From assembly GCA_963840725.1 (NCBI GenBank), contig CAWIZY010000017.1, positions 1 to 18,503 of the forward strand: 18,503 nucleotides of DNA, written 5' to 3'. Under the pieces are notes generated by a model that did not search any database, had not been told where the DNA came from, and was given only the letters and a program-made list of their open reading frames with translations. Source of the DNA: CAVWDU01 sp963840725 (lineage in GTDB: Bacteria > Pseudomonadota > Gammaproteobacteria > Pseudomonadales > Halieaceae). Both the position numbers and the translations under genes were made by a program. Below, piece after piece: positions 14,538 to 18,503 of the stretch. Numbering within the stretch: the stretch's first letter is position 1; each line of letters opens with the position of its first letter.

Positions 14538-15395
14538 TTAACCCCATGTCGCGACCGGCAAGGATTGATCACTTCCCCAATCCGACCAGGACCCATCGTA
14601 GAGCACACTATTTTCATGCCCGGCGATGACCGACGCCAACAATATGATGCATGCGGTGATACCTGAACCACAAGTAAAAACCAACTGCCTGCCTTCAACA
14701 TCTGTCAGCTGTGAAAATAGCAGCTGCAGTTGCTCGACATCTTTAAAGCTATGTTGATTCAATACATCAGAAAACGGTAAGTTCAGTGACCGGGGAATGT
14801 GCCCACTGCGAACTCCTGGCCTTGGCTCCGGCGCCAGCCCCTTAAAGCGCTCTAGCGAACGCGCGTCAACAATAGCTATTTGCTCAGCGCCCAATTTGTT
14901 AAACAGATACCTGGAGTCGCACACCATAGCGGGGTGATAATCGCCCTGAATATTGCCCAATGCGGTGTTTTCTTCAACTAAAGTGTCTGTGGTTTGCCTT
15001 TTTTCGCAAAGCCACTTGGGTAGACCACCATCCAATACATAGGTACTTCTCAGCCCCATCGATTGAAATATCCACCAGGCCCTCGGTGCTGAATAGATGC
15101 CTTGGTTATCATAAATAATCACCGTGCTATCGGAGTTAATTCCCAACTTCTGAGCTTCCACCGTGAACTGCTTCTGGGTAGGAAAAGTATGAGTCTGCGG
15201 TGACGACAGATCACAAAATGCTTTTTCCAAATCCAGCTTTTTACTTTTAGGGATAAGGACTTCACGCTCATAAACAATGGCTTCTCTGCCGATAACCTTA
15301 CTCATACTGGCATCCAGAACCACAACATTGTTCTTGTGTAGATTTGCTTCCAGCCACGCTGTCGACACTAAAGGCAATTTCATAGAATTTTCCAT
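14538..15395 (-). CDS. sseA: 3-mercaptopyruvate/thiosulfate sulfurtransferase (tandem rhodanese)
   Basis: A cytoplasmic two-domain rhodanese that moves sulfur from mercaptopyruvate or thiosulfate to an acceptor. The first, inactive rhodanese domain (residues about 8-130) has VIIYDNQGIYSAPRAWWIF and VLDGGLPKW. The second (about 155-280) has IVDARSLERFKG, SGHIPRSLNLPF and the active loop CGSGIT with Cys242. The CG(S/T)G(V/I)T loop is typical of mercaptopyruvate-type enzymes rather than thiosulfate-type (CRxGxx), hence the symbol, used for the family. Length (285) is normal. Starts at 15395 and 15383 are both possible; the second (MKLPLVSTAWL) fits the usual N-terminus and has a GGAA six bases ahead. 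It is the last of four minus-strand genes, 104 bases after the hydrolase gene. Confidence 0.88.
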   Translation of the reverse strand: MENSMKLPLVSTAWLEANLHKNNVVVLDASMSKVIGREAIVYEREVLIPKSKKLDLEKAFCDLSSPQTHTFPTQKQFTVEAQKLGINSDSTVIIYDNQGIYSAPRAWWIFQSMGLRSTYVLDGGLPKWLCEKRQTTDTLVEENTALGNIQGDYHPAMVCDSRYLFNKLGAEQIAIVDARSLERFKGLAPEPRPGVRSGHIPRSLNLPFSDVLNQHSFKDVEQLQLLFSQLTDVEGRQLVFTCGSGITACIILLASVIAGHENSVLYDGSWSDWGSDQSLPVATWG

Positions 15396-15499
15396 ATTTC
15401 AGAAACTGATAACGTGGATAAAAATCCTGCTAACTTGAACCCAAAATCAGCCGCGGAGAGTGCCCGTGAGCGCATCTCTCTTACAATGCTTCAGTGCCA

Positions 15500-16327
15500 C
15501 TAGTTTCCTGAAAGAAATGTCATGACCTGCGCATCAAATGCCACGGGATCCTGGATCGCCATGGGATGACCTAAGCCGGGCATAACCACTCTTTGGGCAC
15601 CGGGAATTATTTGCTCCAGCAACTCTGCCTCTGCCAAATAGTGCGTATCATTCTCCCCAACCATAATCAGCGTGGGACATTGAATTCGCATCAACCTCTC
15701 GACCATCGACGGGCGATCAATGGTTACTCGAAAGCAGCCCCTGAACCCGTGTGACGTTGCCTTTGAGCGGGCGTGGGCAAGTTGCTGGCGGACTTCGCTT
15801 TTGCCCCAAAGCCCATCGAATAATGCCCCGGAAAAATAAAAGTCGTAGGTTTCAGCAATACCTTGTGTTTCAAGCATTTTCTCGACCAGTCGCCCACGAT
15901 CAATAATGACCTGGGGCAAACGCGAAGCCATGGCTGACGCCAATACCAGTCGTTCAACGCGGTCTGGCCATCTTGTCGCAAACGAAAGCGCCGCAACCGC
16001 GCCCATAGAAAAACCAAGCACACTAGCTCGTGCAATGCCAAGCGCATCGAGAACAGCCTTGAGGTCCTTGCCGAAGGTTTCGACGGTATATGAGCTGCCC
16101 GGCCCCTCTATGAATGGCGGATGACCTGAGTCACCGGAGCCACGCTGATCAAACGTGATCAAGGTATGCGAACGAGAAAAGGCATCTCGATGTTGATCCC
16201 ACATACTTTGATCACTTGCCATTGCATGGCAACACACTAGCGCAGGTCCGTCTCCGGAGACCTGATATGCAATGCATACTCCGTCACTTGTTTGCGCTTG
16301 ACCATGCCGCACATCGACGCTGAACAT
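15500..16327 (-). CDS. Alpha/beta hydrolase
   Basis: A 275-residue cytoplasmic alpha/beta-hydrolase fold protein. The catalytic triad can be placed: Ser107 in GFSMG, Asp227 in GENDTHY and His254 in GLGHPM. ITFDQRGSGDSG (57-68) is the usual strand-4 motif and VCCHAMASDQSMW (31-43) gives the oxyanion loop with an unusual CHA in place of HG. It resembles 3-oxoadipate enol-lactonase and haloperoxidase-like hydrolases, but the substrate cannot be told. The start at 16327 is chosen over 16354 because AAAGGGGAT lies just ahead of it. It is 67 bases from the VF530-like gene upstream and could share its transcript. Confidence 0.85.
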   Translation of the reverse strand: MFSVDVRHGQAQTSDGVCIAYQVSGDGPALVCCHAMASDQSMWDQHRDAFSRSHTLITFDQRGSGDSGHPPFIEGPGSSYTVETFGKDLKAVLDALGIARASVLGFSMGAVAALSFATRWPDRVERLVLASAMASRLPQVIIDRGRLVEKMLETQGIAETYDFYFSGALFDGLWGKSEVRQQLAHARSKATSHGFRGCFRVTIDRPSMVERLMRIQCPTLIMVGENDTHYLAEAELLEQIIPGAQRVVMPGLGHPMAIQDPVAFDAQVMTFLSGN

Positions 16328-16394
16328 ATTATCCCCTTTGCACCCAAGGCACATCGCGCTGCGGGGCGGTAAACATTAATGGTTTCCTCTGGCG

Positions 16395-16940
16395 CTACGA
16401 CTTGGTTCTCCATTTCGCCCATGGATCGATTTTGCCATCAGCAGTGGCGCTGTCAGCGCTCGCTTGATCACCACCGCTGTTGCGGGAGTTGGTATTGCCT
16501 CGGCTATACGCCTGGCCGCCTGCTTGAGAACCGGCACGCTTATCTGATTCAGACCCCGAGCCCTGGGCTCGTGCCGCCGCTTTTATTGCTCGTTTTTCGC
16601 GCAAGCGCTCAGCATCTTCCAAACTTAGCGCAGCAGGATCTCCTGGCGTTTGACCATCTGGAATGACTCGATCCCTGGGTGGTAATTCAAATTGTTCGGC
16701 AGAGGCTCTAGGCAGATTTTTATATTGATACAGGTAGAAGGCTTCGACTTTTTCTCGCGCCCAGTCCGTCTTTTTTAGAAACTTGACACTGGAATCAATG
16801 CTCGGGTTGGTCTTAAAACAATTGATATTGAGATAGGCGTAGAGAATTTCAAATCCGTATTGATCGACTAATTCAATCAACAGGTTTTTTAAACTAACGC
16901 CGTGTAGGGGATGATTCGTGTAATTGATTTCATTGTTCAT
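16395..16940 (-). CDS. VF530-family (DUF2132) DNA-binding-like protein with a long polar tail
   Basis: Residues about 8-75 match the VF530/DUF2132 family: HPLHGVSLKNLLIELVDQYG, then ININCFKTNPSI-like (here LNINCFKTNPSI), SSVKFLKKTDWAREKVEAFY and LYQYK. VF530 itself is a small protein whose structure suggested DNA binding; family members are often only about 70-90 residues. Here about 100 residues follow. They are low in complexity, rich in Gly, Ser, Ala, Arg and Gln (AGSQAGGQAYSRGNTNSRNS), begin with a charged helix (DAERLREKRAIKAAARAQ) and end with a distinct DPWAKWRTKS. The tail is likely disordered. The first ATG at 16940 starts directly on family sequence. It is the upstream neighbour of the hydrolase gene; no link in function is known. 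Confidence 0.82.
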   Translation of the reverse strand: MNNEINYTNHPLHGVSLKNLLIELVDQYGFEILYAYLNINCFKTNPSIDSSVKFLKKTDWAREKVEAFYLYQYKNLPRASAEQFELPPRDRVIPDGQTPGDPAALSLEDAERLREKRAIKAAARAQGSGSESDKRAGSQAGGQAYSRGNTNSRNSGGDQASADSATADGKIDPWAKWRTKS

Positions 16941-17148
16941 GTTAGTGTCCGGCCAACAAGGGGGGCAGTTTGAGCCATTATACCTGTCACAGTAACATCC
17001 GAATATAAGGTCACAAACACAGGTAGTTATGTAGCCGCTTGAGGCGTTTGTGATGTACCAAGGTAGCAGCCCTCACTTATGTCGGGGCCAGAAGACCACC
17101 ACCAACGCCGCGCTCGCCAAAATTGCTCGAGGCCTCGCATAGATTAAG
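16941..17148. other. Short spacer with a bulged inverted repeat
   Basis: CACAAAC (around 17011) and GTTTGTG (around 17047) are inverted and enclose GCC-GCTTGA-GGC, so the stretch can fold into a long bulged hairpin. It resembles an integron attC in outline, but lacks the GTTRRRY/RYYYAAC core sites, so I do not call one. Confidence 0.3.
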
Positions 17149-17646
17149 CTACCGGGGCCGGTACCGCTGCGCGAGGGATTCACATTGAGACCAGGAAAAT
17201 TCCTTTGCCCATTCAATGGCTTTTTGTATCTCCAATTCATCGTCGCCCCGGACGCCTTTAAACCAGTACTGCCGTGAGGTAGCAATCGACATGCGATCAA
17301 TTCTGGACAAAACAGCAATAATGGCGATGAAGTCAGGGTCATTTTCGTAAGCGCCAACCTCATGCCGCGGTGATGCCAACTCTATCGCCCCTGCCAGATA
17401 GTGCACAGAGCCGTCAAGCATACCCCGGGCAACCTCACCAATTCTCAAACGCGCATGGTTCGCATTAGCTTCGTGCTTCATATTGTTTTTGTCACTTAAC
17501 GCCTGGTTAATGGTTCGAAATGCTAATAGGTTGTAGCCTTGGCGGCCCGGGCATACTTTGCTAAAAGTCGCGCTTGCATCACTGGTATTTTTTTCAATCG
17601 GTTCCTGCACAGAACCCTGAATTTGAATAATTTTCCTTCGAACCAT
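17149..17646 (-). CDS. Small protein of unknown function, DUF2489-like
   Basis: The C-terminal 100 residues look like a soluble helical family I recall as DUF2489: EVARGMLDGSVHYLAGAIEL, then RHEVGAYENDPDFIAIIAV and a final EWAKEFSWSQCESLAQRY. The acidic Tyr-Glu-Asn-Asp-Pro-Asp-Phe stretch with a following Ala-Val is the best mark. The match is from memory. The first 55 residues (MVRRKIIQIQGSVQE...) have no such pattern, and an internal ATG at 17481 (MKHEANANHARL) would give a 110-residue protein closer to the family length. Neither start has a clear ribosome binding site. It is the first of the minus-strand set, about 200 bases before the VF530-like gene. Confidence 0.6.
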   Translation of the reverse strand: MVRRKIIQIQGSVQEPIEKNTSDASATFSKVCPGRQGYNLLAFRTINQALSDKNNMKHEANANHARLRIGEVARGMLDGSVHYLAGAIELASPRHEVGAYENDPDFIAIIAVLSRIDRMSIATSRQYWFKGVRGDDELEIQKAIEWAKEFSWSQCESLAQRYRPR

Positions 17647-17838
17647 GTGGTACTACTTTAATGTGCCCTGGGCCCACGACAATTGCCTTCCCCGGGCAGA
17701 AATGATCGCCCATGATGGAGTATGAGAAAAAATAAATATCCAACCCAAGCACCACCTTTGCCCGGCTATTTGTTTGCTGTTTTTTGTGGTTTCCAACCCA
17801 GCCTATAGCTCCGTGCATCCTATCACTTATATGCACTA
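17647..17838. other. Spacer without a supported gene
   Basis: It should hold the rest of the methyltransferase if that had only been frameshifted, but no motif II or III is readable in any minus-strand frame, so that part is deleted or replaced. A minus-strand frame from 17842 is open for 82 codons without family features. Confidence 0.4.
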
Positions 17839-18091
17839 TCATCGGCTGAACAGTCCGGCTGTTTTTTCCCGTGCTATCTCGATCATACGAGCTGCTGGAT
17901 CAATGCCGATCAAGGATCCATGGGTAACTTGATCAGAGGCGTGGCTCAACGCAGACCCGGTACCACAGCCGACATCGACGACTGTACAATTGGACGCAAA
18001 CGCCAGTGTTTCCAAACCAAGCCTGTTGGTGGCGTTATCACCCTATTTTTTCTGCGTAACACTCAGCTGTTTCTGTATCCCATTCAGTTAT
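17839..18091 (-). pseudogene. SAM-dependent methyltransferase, 5' fragment, broken
   Basis: The minus strand reads TVVDVGCGTGSALSHAS, motif I of class I methyltransferases (SAM binding), followed by LIGIDPAARMIEIAR, the acidic end of strand 2. The frame stops at TGA 17839-17841, about 80 residues in, before motifs II-III. Upstream the expected N-terminus EWDTETAECYAEKIG is found in another frame; removing one G in GGG near 18041 joins the two. Its natural start would be the ATA at 18089-18091, which sits five bases after AGAGGA, a good ribosome binding site, so an ATG to ATA change is likely. Three lesions make this a pseudogene. Confidence 0.65.
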
Positions 18092-18399
18092 TGTTTTCCT
18101 CTTTAAGGCCTAACATTCAACAACAGGACGGAACACCCAGAACCCACGTTTAGCCAAGAGGCACCATTACCAATGCTCTGGCGAATTTGGCGTTTTAGCG
18201 CAGCGAACATTACCTTTAACTGCCTCGAAAGCTCCGGCTCATAATTCTTGAGCTGGCGGCCGCCTCAACCGATACAGGCAGTTGCCGTGCTCCGTATGGC
18301 TAGGGTAGATTAGCCACTAATAAGTTTTTTTTCGCGTGTACTCAGCTTTCTTTTACGTCCGCTTTTTTTCGACGCTTACACCTTGTTTAGTCTCATATT
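18092..18399. other. Spacer without a supported gene
   Basis: Apart from the ribosome binding site AGAGGA of the methyltransferase relic (18097-18102, minus strand), I see only T-rich runs (around 18325, 18366) and no gene, tRNA or clear promoter. Confidence 0.4.
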
Positions 18400-18503
18400 G
18401 GCGCACAGCTCCAGTTGGCGGGTACCAGTTCCGAGCCGGTTTCAATGACTGCTTTACTCGTCAACAGGCATTCACGCTGGCCTGGCTTAAATGAGTTAGA
18501 ATG
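18400..18503. repeat. Dispersed repeat R1, copy C, cut by the window end
   Basis: It matches copy A (6409-6512) almost base for base from GGCGCACAGCTCC to AAATGAGT, with about six differences in 104 bases, and in the same orientation. The last part (GAACGACCC...) lies outside the window. Confidence 0.75.

Noticed and set aside
16941..17148. Integron attC-like hairpin and a row of minus-strand cassette-like genes
   Set aside because: The core sites GTTRRRY and RYYYAAC are missing, the other spacers do not carry similar hairpins, and there is no integrase gene.

Overview
The window looks like accessory chromosome from a gammaproteobacterium, probably a marine, free-living or host-associated relative of Pseudomonas/Cellvibrionales. 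The evidence is a PBP4-type DacB, a VF530-family protein, an SseA-like sulfurtransferase, a CHAD protein and a Pseudomonas-style REP palindrome. This taxonomic reading is inference; there is no rRNA or housekeeping marker. Coding density is low: ten genes look intact, separated by long spacers holding dispersed repeats, pieces of insertion sequences and decayed genes.

Layout. 1-2.7 kb: a spacer with copies of an intergenic repeat (R2), a broken lipoprotein gene whose lipobox cysteine is followed at once by TGA, a small unknown gene on the minus strand whose stop codon lies inside its own terminator, and the 3' part of an IS91-type transposase. 3.0-6.1 kb: a CHAD gene (polyphosphate-binding family) and an HMG-CoA reductase gene with an extra N-terminal domain, both on the plus strand. 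6.1-6.5 kb: a REP element, a strong hairpin, the 5' end of an IS91-type transposase and a repeat of a second family (R1). 6.6-8.1 kb: dacB on the minus strand. 8.2-8.7 kb: a gene remnant, two dyads and a tandem 8-bp repeat. These lie ahead of a large secreted protein gene (8.7-11.3 kb) with three near-identical carbohydrate-binding-like modules.

11.3-13.5 kb: a second R1 copy; a complete 279-bp MITE of IS5 type with a CTAA target duplication, inserted directly before the start codon of a double SnoaL-like gene; then a decayed AraC-family regulator and the tail of an integrase-type transposase. 13.6-14.3 kb: a membrane zinc metallopeptidase. 14.5-17.6 kb: four minus-strand genes (sulfurtransferase, alpha/beta hydrolase, VF530-like protein with a long tail, unknown small protein). 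17.8-18.5 kb: a decayed methyltransferase and a third R1 copy cut by the window end.

I see no defence system, CRISPR array, tRNA, rRNA, prophage or clear integron. The intact genes do not form one pathway. The most notable items are the HMG-CoA reductase, alone and between two collinear pieces of an IS91-type transposase; the triplicated module of the secreted protein with its tandem-repeat leader; the MITE that rebuilt the 5' end of the SnoaL gene; and the two dispersed repeat families. The number of broken genes suggests a genome with active or recent IS turnover.
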